A model generated the notes under the pieces. That model worked only from the letters and a program-made list of their open reading frames with translations, did not search any database and was not told the DNA's origin. A DNA stretch of 64,000 nt, from positions 1 to 64,000 of the forward strand of contig CALXNA010000019.1 in NCBI GenBank assembly GCA_944389615.1, in the 5' to 3' direction. Every line of letters begins with the position of its first letter. Within the stretch, counting starts at the first letter, position 1. The position numbers and the translations under genes are program-made. This stretch comes from an uncultured Anaerobiospirillum sp. GTDB lineage: Bacteria; Pseudomonadota; Gammaproteobacteria; Enterobacterales; Succinivibrionaceae. This document shows, piece by piece, positions 8,179-15,859 of this stretch.

Positions 8179-10173
8179 CTACGGCCGAATTAAGGTACTC
8201 AGGCTGGCCTGCTCGAGTGTCAGCGTGCGCCGCCGCAGGGCCCAACCCACGATGGCGGTAAGGAGCAGCAGTGCGTAGAGCGGCAGGTTGCCTAAGCGGC
8301 CATAAGGGGTTTGGCCTTGGGTGGGGACAAAGTCAACTTGCAGTACGCCGTCAACGTTCTGCGGCAGGCGTTTGACGATGTGGCCCTGTGCGTCGATGTA
8401 GGCGGTGATACCGGAGTTGGTGACGCGCATCATCGGTTTTTGCAGCTCCAGCGCCCGGATGCGCGCGATCGCCAAGTGCTCAGCTGGGCCACGCGTGTCG
8501 CCATACCATGAGTCATTGGAGACCATGATGATGCCATTGGTCGACTCATCGGCCATGTCGGCGATTAGCTCCGGGAAGATCGACTCGTAGCAGATCGCAG
8601 GCACAAAGTTGAGTGTGCGGGACGCGTCGTTTGCGCGGTTCGCGCTGTTCGTGGCTTCGGCGCTGCCCGTGTCCTTGGTGCTGTCTGCGGTGCTGGTCGC
8701 GGCGTTGTCCTTGGCGGCGAGGGTCAGCTGAAGCTGCGCTTGCTCATAGGCGCCGCGGGTGAAGCTGGACATCGGGAAGTTAAAGAGCGGGCCTAAGGAG
8801 CGCAGCTGCGACTCGAGCGGTATGACCTCGCCAAACGGCACTAAGGCGCGCTTGTCGTAAACCTGCGCCGCGGCAAGCTCGGCTGCTTGGCCCAACATGA
8901 AGATCGAGTTGAAGCTGGTGCGCGGCGGCTCATAGCGCTGAATGCCGACCAAAATCGGGCTGTGGCGCTCATAGGAGTAACGGTTGAGGTCAGCCATGAG
9001 CGGCTCTACCTGCCCGATGAAGACTGGGAGTGCGGACTCAGGCCAGATGATGAGGTCATTGGAGCCGATCAGCGGCGTGGTGAGATTGAGGTACTTGTCG
9101 ATGGTAGGCAGCGTGTTGCGGGGATCCCACTTGATGGCTTGGGCGATGTTGCCCTGCACTCCGGCCATGGTGATCGGTGGCAGCTCTTTTACGTAGCTGA
9201 TGCCTTGGGTAAAGAGCGCGCCTAAGAAGAGGACACCGGCGATCGGCAGATAGACGTAGCTGCGCTCCACGGTCAAAGCCAAGGCTCCGGCGCAGAGCAA
9301 GATGATAAAGCTCAGGCCGCGTACGCCGACTAAGGGCACGTAGGCGCTAAACGGGCTATCTAACAGGCCATAGCCCAAGTACATCCACGGAAAGCCGGTA
9401 AAGAGCCAGCCGATGATGAAGTCGGCGCCGATCAAGGCCAAGGGCAGGAAGCAGAGGACAAAGGCGTTTTGGTAGAAGCGCACCTCATGCTGTCCGAGCT
9501 TAAAGCACGGATAGCCTTTGATGCTGACGCCGCTCAACTGCTCCGAGTTGGGCACCCAGCCCGGCAGCGCGCCGCCAGTGAGCTCGCGCTCCTCCCCAAG
9601 GGCAGCCATGCCCCGTTGCGGCAGGGCATCGCTATCGTCATAGTCTTCGTCGTCCTCTGTATCAGCGTCAGCAGCCGTGGCGGCCGCGTTAGTGGTGCTC
9701 TCTGCGCCTTGCACTGGGACGGTAGGGTCTGGCGCTACGGCGGTTGAGTTAGCAGCTTGTGGCTTAAGGCGCTTTAAGGCTAGGCTAAAGGCGAGGGTGC
9801 CCAAGAGGGCGTGGAAGATGGCGAGGTAGGCGCTAAAGAGCAGCTCGATGAGCCATGAGGCGATAAGCGGCAGTTGCCCAAAGCCGGTCATGACGAAGTT
9901 GAGCCACTCCAAGGTCAAGGCATTGAGCGCGGTGAAGTAGATCAGCAGCGAGCAGAACACATGCTTTTTGCAGCGCAGGCGGGTCAGCAAGAAGATCTCA
10001 AAGGAGAGGCTGATGAGCAAGAGCACCCATTGGTGATAGGGGGCAAAGCCCAAGGTACCTACCGCGCCTAAGAGCGCGGCGGCGATCATCTGCGCCCACG
10101 TGGCGTTAATGCATTTGAGCAGTAAGGCGCTCAGCGGGCTTTGGTGTACCCACTTGGTAATTTGAGCTAACAT
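8179..10173 (-). CDS. lnt: Apolipoprotein N-acyltransferase
   Basis: Inner-membrane enzyme that transfers the third acyl chain to the N-terminal Cys of lipoproteins. The 664-residue protein starts at the ATG at 10173, preceded by AGGAGG; an upstream in-frame ATG (10203) has no such site. Multiple membrane helices fill roughly residues 10-135 and 240-330. The C-terminal nitrilase-type domain shows the catalytic Glu in IIWPESALP, Lys in YDKRALVPFGE and Cys in PAICYESIFPE. The later motif SNDSWYG, typical of Lnt, is also present. It is about 150 residues longer than the E. coli enzyme. The extra length is an Ala/Thr/Asp-rich, strongly acidic insert at about residues 145-215 between membrane helices, plus an Ala/Thr/Ser-rich stretch within the nitrilase domain. 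It belongs to the miaB-ybeZ-ybeY-ybeX-lnt cluster but is separated from ybeX by three foreign genes. Confidence 0.97.
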   Translation of the reverse strand: MLAQITKWVHQSPLSALLLKCINATWAQMIAAALLGAVGTLGFAPYHQWVLLLISLSFEIFLLTRLRCKKHVFCSLLIYFTALNALTLEWLNFVMTGFGQLPLIASWLIELLFSAYLAIFHALLGTLAFSLALKRLKPQAANSTAVAPDPTVPVQGAESTTNAAATAADADTEDDEDYDDSDALPQRGMAALGEERELTGGALPGWVPNSEQLSGVSIKGYPCFKLGQHEVRFYQNAFVLCFLPLALIGADFIIGWLFTGFPWMYLGYGLLDSPFSAYVPLVGVRGLSFIILLCAGALALTVERSYVYLPIAGVLFLGALFTQGISYVKELPPITMAGVQGNIAQAIKWDPRNTLPTIDKYLNLTTPLIGSNDLIIWPESALPVFIGQVEPLMADLNRYSYERHSPILVGIQRYEPPRTSFNSIFMLGQAAELAAAQVYDKRALVPFGEVIPLESQLRSLGPLFNFPMSSFTRGAYEQAQLQLTLAAKDNAATSTADSTKDTGSAEATNSANRANDASRTLNFVPAICYESIFPELIADMADESTNGIIMVSNDSWYGDTRGPAEHLAIARIRALELQKPMMRVTNSGITAYIDAQGHIVKRLPQNVDGVLQVDFVPTQGQTPYGRLGNLPLYALLLLTAIVGWALRRRTLTLEQASLSTLIRP

Positions 10174-10299
10174 TAACCTTTGCCTCCTGCCGAGCCTAAT
10201 CACATCATGTAAGATGGGCTATTTTAGCAAATCGCTCTGAGCAAAGTGTGTCAGGCTCGGCGCAGAGCGGGCAGGTTTAGGCTAGCGCAGGGACTTCTT

Positions 10300-12207
10300 A
10301 TGGCAACCAACAAGCGTGATTACAGTCAGTACTTGCAGCGCACGCGTAAGGTCAATATCTCACAGCTCTTAGCGCAGCAAGGTAAGCCGCGGCAGCAGAG
10401 CGAGCTCAACCAAAACCTGCACCCCAACTCCCGCTATCGCCCGTACCATCAAGATCCGTCTTGGTACGAGGGCCAGCAACCTGATATCCCGCCTTACAGC
10501 CCACCTGAGGCCTTCGATGAGCCTTATCGCGCGCCTGCGCCGCAAGCGCCATGGGCGCATGAGGATGCGCCCGCGGTGCGTCCTAACGGGTCAGCGCCAT
10601 ATGCCTCCCCTTATGAGGCTACGCCGACTCAGAAGTGGAGCCTTTCTGCCTCCGAGCTCACGAGTGAGCGCCCAGAGGGGGAGCGCGCGCCACAGCAGTC
10701 TGCCCCGGAAGGCGCTCAGTTGTCGCCTTATGCTCATATGGCAGCTCAGGTGCCGCCTGCATCGCCCGGCCGTCCTGCGAACACACCTTTAACGCAAGAT
10801 CTGCCGCCATGGCTGAGCGGTGAGGCGCAGCCTTCTGCGCCATATCAAGCTCAGTCGCATGACACGACGATGCCTCCGTGGTTTGTCGCCAATCGCGACA
10901 GCGCACCGGAGATGAGCTCTTCGGATGCCGGACGGCCTGATTACTGGTCTGATAGTGCTGAGTCATGGGAGCCGCCGACCTGCGATAAACCTGCGCCTAA
11001 AACCAAGCGGGCCAAAGCCGAGCCGGTGCAGGCTGAGTCGGCGCTGACTACGGCGGCTGAGGACTCTGAGCGCAAAGCTGCAGCCAGTACCGCAGCGATC
11101 TATGCGGATATGCCAGACTTTGCGACGTTGTTGGCGCTGCCCAAGCAGTTTTACCTTGAGCTGGTGGCGCAATACCGCCGTGAGGGCGTAGCCGATCCGG
11201 AGCAGGCGGCGTTAGAGGCCACTACGATGCGTCCGGCGCGGGCGCTTGGTTGTGGCGAGCCGGTGGCGCTTGCGCGTGAGGCTGAGATGCCTGCATCGCC
11301 GCCAGCGCCTGCGGCGGGGCAGCAGCTTGATGGCTGGCAGGTGGCGGCCAGTGCCGATGACATTGCCTTTGATGAGAAGTATGCGCAAGGCTGGCCGGGC
11401 GCGGTGCGCTTTGCGGGCAACTTTGAGGAGCGGGTACAGGAGCTATTTACGGCACTGGGCCTTGAGGTGGTGTCGATTGAGGATAAGAGCTATCAGAAGC
11501 TGTGCACCCTCAAAGCGGGCGCCTACAAGTTCAAGCTCTCGGTCTTCTACAAAGAGTCGGGTGTAATCTCTTATGTCCAAAGCTCAGGGACTGGGGCCAA
11601 GGCCCAGAGCGCGGTGCGCACCATGGGAGATTTCGTGGGCTTTGACATCCGCAATCTACCACGGCTTGAAGAGCTCAGTGATGAGCAAATCGCGCAGCTC
11701 AAGCAAGAGCTCAATTCTAAGAGCAAGCGACGCAAGCGCAAGACCTTGGCCGAGCGCAATGCTGAGCTTAAGCTTGCCTCGACCGAAGAGGCCGCACGCG
11801 TGGTGCAAGAGGGGGCGGTCAATGTTGAGGCGCTCGCCGCTGAGGGCAAGGGCCAGCTCCTCTCGGTGCGCGAGCGCTTGGAGCTCATCGTGCGCTCCTT
11901 TGATCCCAAGCTTCAGCTTAAGGAATGCGACCCGTGCCAATATGCCTTCCGCTTTGAGTTGTGCTTACCTCAAGCTTTTAGCGCGCGCCTGCGCATCTCG
12001 TATCGGCAAACCGAGCTCATTTCGAGCGTGTTTTTGCGTTTATCCGATGAGAGTGCTGCTGCGGTGGAGTATGAGGAGCTCTTGGCACAGATCAAGGACG
12101 CCTGCGTGACTTCGTTGGTCGGGACGCCTGCGCGCCTCTTGGTCAAACCGCATTCGGCCAAGGTCAATGCCGAGCACGTCTTGCAAGTGCAATTGGTGCA
12201 ATTTTAG
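10300..12207 (+). CDS. Hypothetical protein with Pro/Gln-rich N-terminus and two related C-terminal domains
   Basis: 635 residues from an ATG at 10300 with CAGGGA upstream; the frame extends 18 codons further but without a ribosome-binding site. After a short basic start (KRDYSQYLQRTRKV) there is a disordered Pro/Ser/Ala/Gln-rich stretch to about residue 250. Folded segments follow. Two of these look like diverged copies of one another: residues ~375-440 (ELFTALGLEVVSIEDKSYQK) and ~535-605 (LIVRSFDPKLQLKECDPCQY). Both have alternating beta-like segments ending in a VISYV / LISSV strand, and a Lys/Arg-rich linker (KSKRRKRKT) joins them. No signal peptide; family unknown. It begins 126 bp from lnt, divergently, and is followed after 14 bp by the lipoprotein gene, so the two are probably cotranscribed. 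Confidence 0.8.
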   Translation: MATNKRDYSQYLQRTRKVNISQLLAQQGKPRQQSELNQNLHPNSRYRPYHQDPSWYEGQQPDIPPYSPPEAFDEPYRAPAPQAPWAHEDAPAVRPNGSAPYASPYEATPTQKWSLSASELTSERPEGERAPQQSAPEGAQLSPYAHMAAQVPPASPGRPANTPLTQDLPPWLSGEAQPSAPYQAQSHDTTMPPWFVANRDSAPEMSSSDAGRPDYWSDSAESWEPPTCDKPAPKTKRAKAEPVQAESALTTAAEDSERKAAASTAAIYADMPDFATLLALPKQFYLELVAQYRREGVADPEQAALEATTMRPARALGCGEPVALAREAEMPASPPAPAAGQQLDGWQVAASADDIAFDEKYAQGWPGAVRFAGNFEERVQELFTALGLEVVSIEDKSYQKLCTLKAGAYKFKLSVFYKESGVISYVQSSGTGAKAQSAVRTMGDFVGFDIRNLPRLEELSDEQIAQLKQELNSKSKRRKRKTLAERNAELKLASTEEAARVVQEGAVNVEALAAEGKGQLLSVRERLELIVRSFDPKLQLKECDPCQYAFRFELCLPQAFSARLRISYRQTELISSVFLRLSDESAAAVEYEELLAQIKDACVTSLVGTPARLLVKPHSAKVNAEHVLQVQLVQF

Positions 12208-12221
12208 CGGGAGGAGAGGTT

Positions 12222-12716
12222 ATGCGTTGGGGTAAGCTGGTGGTCTTAGTCGGAACCGCGGTGGGCCTGAGTGCGTGCAGCATCAGCCCTGAGGATCAGG
12301 CCTTGATCGACTCGGTGGTCACCGCGCTGCCGTCTGAGGTCGAGGGCTGCAGCTTCGTGGGCAATGTCGACAATTTGATGCTGCGTCCCACCATCGAAGG
12401 CGCACGCAATGACCTGCGCCTGCAAGCGGCGCGGCTGGGGGCCAATCATGTGGTCGAGACTCACTTGGTGGTGACCCCGTACCACTCCTTTTGGTGGAGT
12501 GAGCGCGACTTTGAGTTCCCGGGTTACGCCTCGATGATCAACGCCCCAGAGTTCTACCTCTCCGGGCGCGCCTATCTGTGCCCAGAGGGTAAGGGCGTTA
12601 AGCGGGCGGTAGTGCCGCAGCCGGTAGTGGCGCAGCCATCGGTGGGGCCGCAGTCGGCGGTAGTGCCCGCGGCGCAGCCTGTGGCGCCTGCTACTGCAAA
12701 GCAGCCGGAGCCTTAA
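12222..12716 (+). CDS. DUF4156 (YjeI-like) lipoprotein
   Basis: 164 residues with a lipoprotein signal: the hydrophobic run VVLVGTAVGL followed by the lipobox LSAC. The core GCSFVGNV, then ARNDLRLQAARLGANHVVE, fits the DUF4156/YjeI pattern, in which the last part resembles the RcsF-type AxxLGAN motif. The tail after residue ~130 is a Val/Ala/Pro/Gln repeat (QPVVAQPSVGPQ). Asp or other inner-membrane retention signals are not obvious at +2 (Ser), which suggests sorting to the outer membrane. GGAGGAG lies just before the ATG. Its last 26 bases overlap the 3' end of the convergent tandem-ABM gene. Confidence 0.8.
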   Translation: MRWGKLVVLVGTAVGLSACSISPEDQALIDSVVTALPSEVEGCSFVGNVDNLMLRPTIEGARNDLRLQAARLGANHVVETHLVVTPYHSFWWSERDFEFPGYASMINAPEFYLSGRAYLCPEGKGVKRAVVPQPVVAQPSVGPQSAVVPAAQPVAPATAKQPEP

Positions 12717-13458
12717 GCGGCATCTGGGCCGAGAGCGGGTCGCAGTCGATGAGGTCTAACTTGGTGACCATATCCAAGGTGCCTTCCTTGTATTTGACGA
12801 AGTGCGGGCTGGCGATGTGGCTGCGGTAAGCCTCAGGGCTGTCGTAGATCTCAAGGATGGTGAGATGGTTCGGTTGCTCTTGCTCAAAGGCGGCGTAAAG
12901 GATGCGGACGCCCGGTTCAATGCGTACCGAAGTCTCGGCCTCTTCCTTGAGGAAGGCCTTGTACTCGTCAATGCGGCTCGGGTCGATCTCGATGCGCGAG
13001 AGGCGCATGATATCGTTGTTGTAGTCGCCGTCGTGCGGTGCCTTGAGCGGCATCTGCGCGGAGAGCGGGTCACAGTCGATGAGGTCTAACTTGGTGACCA
13101 TGTCCAAGGTGCCTTCCTTGTACTTGACGAAGTGCGGGCTGGCGATATGGCTGCGATAAGCCTCGGGGCTATCGTAGATCTCAAGGATGGTGAGATGGTC
13201 AGGCTGCTCTTGCTCAAAGGTGGCGTAGAGGACGCGCACGCCCGGCTCAATGCGTACCGAAGTCTCGGCCTCTTCCTTGAGAAAGGCCTTGTACTCATCA
13301 ATGCGGCTTGGGGCGATCTCGATGCGCGAGAGGCGCACGATGTCGTCGGCGTAAGGAGCAGCGTTGGCCTCCGCGCGGTCAGGCGTGGTCGAGCAGGCGC
13401 TCAAACCCAAGGTAGCTGCCGTAAGTAGGGCAAGATAGGTCTTAGCAACAGGTCTCAT
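12691..13458 (-). CDS. Lipoprotein with two tandem ABM (antibiotic biosynthesis monooxygenase-like) domains
   Basis: 255 residues from the ATG at 13458 (GAGGG upstream). A lipoprotein signal ends in the lipobox LSAC at about residue 22. Two nearly identical 110-residue units follow. Each runs from RLSRIEI through RIDEYKAFLKEEAE, the ABM-like LTILEIYDSPEAYRSHI and HFVKYKEG to LSAQMPLKAP. The dimeric alpha-beta barrel ABM fold normally forms from two chains, so a tandem copy could form it within one chain. ABM members oxidise varied small molecules or have no known activity, and I cannot assign a substrate. At DNA level the two halves remain close, indicating a fairly recent duplication. Confidence 0.85.
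   Translation of the reverse strand: MRPVAKTYLALLTAATLGLSACSTTPDRAEANAAPYADDIVRLSRIEIAPSRIDEYKAFLKEEAETSVRIEPGVRVLYATFEQEQPDHLTILEIYDSPEAYRSHIASPHFVKYKEGTLDMVTKLDLIDCDPLSAQMPLKAPHDGDYNNDIMRLSRIEIDPSRIDEYKAFLKEEAETSVRIEPGVRILYAAFEQEQPNHLTILEIYDSPEAYRSHIASPHFVKYKEGTLDMVTKLDLIDCDPLSAQMPLKAPAALQ
12717..13376 (-). repeat. 330-bp internal direct duplication in the ABM lipoprotein gene
   Basis: GCGGCATCTG followed by AGAGCGGGTC starts at 12717 and again at 13047, and the two 330-bp (110-codon) halves align without frame change. Differences are mostly synonymous. Confidence 0.9.
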
Positions 13459-13578
13459 GATGGTGCCCTCAACAGAAAAGCGCATAAGTGGAGCTTTTAC
13501 TGTAGCGCGGGCACCGCAACCCGTCTTGCTCAATCCTATCGACTTCTTGCCTTAGGCTCTCAAGTTACCTGTGGGCGT

Positions 13579-14451
13579 TTAGTCATCAGTCTTAGCGACG
13601 GTGACTAAGAGGGAGTGCACTTGGTGGCTGGTGATGGAGAGCACCTTGAAGGTAAACTCGTTGATGGTGGTGGTCTCATCCTTGTGCGGGATGTGACCGC
13701 AGCTGTGCACCACCAGACCTGCGACCGTATCGACGTCGATGTCCGGGAGCTTGGTCTTAAAGAACTCCTCAAACTCCTCGATCGGGGTTTGGCCGTTGAC
13801 GGTGTAGACGTTGGTGCTGTTTGGGTTCTTGACGATGTTGTTGGAGGAGACTTCGGTCTCGTACTCGTCGTTAATCTCGCCCACAATCAGCTCTAAGATG
13901 TCTTCGATTGTGACGAGGCCGCAGATGCCGCCGTACTCGTCGATCACCATGGCCATGTGGAAGCGGTTCTTTTGGAAGTCCTTGAGCATCGTGTCCACGC
14001 GCTTGCTCTCAGGCACGACCACGGGCTTGCGCAGGATGTCCTTGCACTCGGAGATCTTGCGCTCAAGGCAACCGGCGAGGGGCAGGAGATCCTTAGCCAT
14101 GATGATGCCCAAGACGTGGTCTTTGTCCTCGAAGGTGACCGGGTAGCGTGAGTGACCATACTCCTTGACGATGGCGATAGCCTCGGCGATGGTACTTTCT
14201 GAGTCGATGGCGATGATTTGCGAGCGCGGGATCATGATGTCGCCGATGCGGCGGTTGGTGATCTCAAATACGCCGCGGATCATATCTTCCGTGGCTTCGT
14301 TGATGATGTCGTCTTGGCTGGCTTGCTCGATGACTTTGGCCAGCTCGCTTTGGGTCGCCGGGGCATTGCGCCGGGTTAGAGCCCGCATGAGGCGCTCACG
14401 GGCGCGGTTTAACAAGGTTGGTTGAGCAGCGGAAGGCAGATCAGATCCCAT
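13579..14451 (-). CDS. ybeX: CorC/HlyC-type CBS-domain protein YbeX
   Basis: 290 residues, the usual length for YbeX/CorC. Residues ~70-190 hold a CBS pair (RIGDIMIPRSQIIAID; VLGIIMAKDLLPLAG; MVIDEYGGICGLVTIEDIL). The C-terminal ~80 residues match the CorC_HlyC transporter-associated domain (VNGQTPIEEFEEFF). The protein is soluble. In Escherichia it is linked to Mg/Co efflux and to ribosome maturation alongside YbeY and YbeZ. It lies between lnt and ybeY as expected, but both junctions contain inserted genes. The 295 bp upstream are shared with the divergent methyltransferase gene. Confidence 0.95.
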   Translation of the reverse strand: MGSDLPSAAQPTLLNRARERLMRALTRRNAPATQSELAKVIEQASQDDIINEATEDMIRGVFEITNRRIGDIMIPRSQIIAIDSESTIAEAIAIVKEYGHSRYPVTFEDKDHVLGIIMAKDLLPLAGCLERKISECKDILRKPVVVPESKRVDTMLKDFQKNRFHMAMVIDEYGGICGLVTIEDILELIVGEINDEYETEVSSNNIVKNPNSTNVYTVNGQTPIEEFEEFFKTKLPDIDVDTVAGLVVHSCGHIPHKDETTTINEFTFKVLSITSHQVHSLLVTVAKTDD

Positions 14452-14680
14452 AAGAAAACCAAAAACTCCAACAGTAAGGATGCCCCATTATATCCAAAAC
14501 GGGGCCAACTCCTTGGCCTGACGCCATGGGCCGTGAAGCCGCTCAAGAAAATGCCCGCGGCAGCGCCTGCGCGCAGGTCGCGCGCGCCGCCCTTGGCCTG
14601 CGTTGACCGCGGTGTGCGCCTATGCGATACTTGCGCCCGAGCCTGGGTTCCTCATTTTTATGGTTTGTTTATGGTAGTAA

Positions 14681-14709
14681 TTGACTATACAGGCTCTTCT
14701 AGGCACTAT
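14681..14709 (+). promoter_or_regulatory. Candidate sigma70 promoter of the methyltransferase gene
   Basis: TTGACT at 14681-14686 and CACTAT at 14704-14709 are separated by 17 bases and lie about 40 bases before the start codon. The -10 is a weak match. Confidence 0.45.
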
Positions 14710-14746
14710 CGCATCTTGGCAGGGCGCATAAGAGGTGAAAGGCAGC

Positions 14747-15673
14747 ATGGCCCGCAGAGCTGGACAAGCACACTTACATCAAGCTAAGGTGCGCAAAAGC
14801 GATGAGTTCTATACCCAGCTTGATGATATTGCCCGCGAGCTGATGCACTATCAGCAGCACTTTCGCAACCAAGTAGTGCTCTGCAATTGCGATGATTTCG
14901 CTCAGAGCAACTTCGCGCGCTACTTTATCGATCACTTCGATGAACTTGGGCTTAAGCGCCTGATCTGCTCGTATTATCATGCTGCAGGGCAGGGCCGTGC
15001 CGCCTGCTATGAGCAGGGTCATATCACTAATATCACCCTCCAAGGCGATGGTGACTTTCTAAGTGCCGAGGGCCGCGCTTTGCTTGCGCAAGCCGATATC
15101 GTAGTGACCAATCCGCCTTTTTCGCTGTTTCGCGCCTATCTTAACCAGTTGCTGGAGTATCACAAGAAGTTCCTCGTGATCGCCAATATCAATGCTATCA
15201 CCTACAAGGAGGTCTTCGCGCTCATCGCCCGCCAGCAGGTCTGGCTTGGCGTCAATATGGGCCGCGGCATCTCGGGCTTCATCGTGCCTGAGCATTATGA
15301 GCTCTACGGGCGCGAGACGCGGGTCAATGAGCTGGGGCAGCGCATTGTGGCTTCCAACAACTGCCTGTGGCTGACTAACCTCGACCATCAGCAGCGTCAT
15401 GCGTGGCTGCCGCTTAAGCAGCGCTACTACGGCCACGAAGAGCTGTACCCGCGCTATGACAACTGCGACGCGATCAATGTCAATCGCACCGCCGACATCC
15501 CGAGCGACTACTACGGGCTCATGGGTGTGCCTATCACCTTCCTGCACAAGTTCAACCCCGAGCAGTTTGAGCTGGTGCGCTTTCGCAAGGGCGATGACGG
15601 CCGCGATCTCAAGGTTGCGGGCAAGGCGACCTACTTTCGGATCTTGATCCGGCACCGGGCGGCGTCGGCTTAA
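14747..15673 (+). CDS. EcoRI-type adenine-specific DNA methyltransferase
   Basis: 308 residues from the ATG at 14747, with AGAGGTGA eight bases upstream; a GTG at 14735 is an alternative. The N-terminal KSDEFYTQLDDIARELMHY and VLCNCDDFAQSNFARYF are characteristic of the M.EcoRI family. ADIVVTNPPFSLFR carries the catalytic NPPF motif IV of N6-adenine methylation. Family members modify DNA at N6 of adenine with S-adenosylmethionine. No restriction endonuclease gene is recognisable beside it, so it appears to be an orphan. It is inserted within the ybe cluster, convergent with ybeY. Its last ~145 bp and the end of ybeY are duplicated at 18367-18563. Confidence 0.88.
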   Translation: MARRAGQAHLHQAKVRKSDEFYTQLDDIARELMHYQQHFRNQVVLCNCDDFAQSNFARYFIDHFDELGLKRLICSYYHAAGQGRAACYEQGHITNITLQGDGDFLSAEGRALLAQADIVVTNPPFSLFRAYLNQLLEYHKKFLVIANINAITYKEVFALIARQQVWLGVNMGRGISGFIVPEHYELYGRETRVNELGQRIVASNNCLWLTNLDHQQRHAWLPLKQRYYGHEELYPRYDNCDAINVNRTADIPSDYYGLMGVPITFLHKFNPEQFELVRFRKGDDGRDLKVAGKATYFRILIRHRAASA

Positions 15674-15738
15674 GCTGCTTAGGCGCGCGTGTCGGGGGTG
15701 AAGTAAGGGTTGCGGTAGCCTAAGGCGGCGCGCGCCTT
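15528..15738. repeat. Left copy of a ~200-bp direct duplication flanking the AAA-ATPase gene
   Basis: This copy covers the 3' end of the methyltransferase gene and a dead 3' fragment of ybeY. It aligns with 18367-18563 over its whole length. The right copy lacks small blocks (near GGCAAG and CACCGGGCGG) and carries scattered substitutions. Both copies start at TGCCTATCACC and end at GCGCCTT. Confidence 0.92.
15679..15738 (-). pseudogene. 3' fragment of ybeY
   Basis: On the minus strand this reads RAALGYRNPYFTPDTRA then stop, matching the C-terminus of the intact ybeY at 18504 (LAALGYRNPYLTADERA). Only the last ~20 codons are present, and upstream of them homology ends abruptly. Confidence 0.85.
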
Positions 15739-15859
15739 CCCCTAGAGGCGCGCCGGTCACGGTTGGCTTGTTTAAGCCTTCTTGGTGGCGTAAGCCGCTG
15801 TGACCCTGTGCTATGATGTAAGTATCTGCTTTAGGCCGAAGGGGGACAGGTAGAGCATC

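Noticed and set aside
10174..10203. Longer N-terminus of lnt starting at 10203
   Set aside because: AGGAGG lies just before the internal ATG at 10173; the upstream ATG has none.
15059..15760. Minus-strand frame of 233 residues opposite the methyltransferase
   Set aside because: It is antisense to a gene with clear catalytic motifs and crosses the duplication boundary; no ribosome-binding site.
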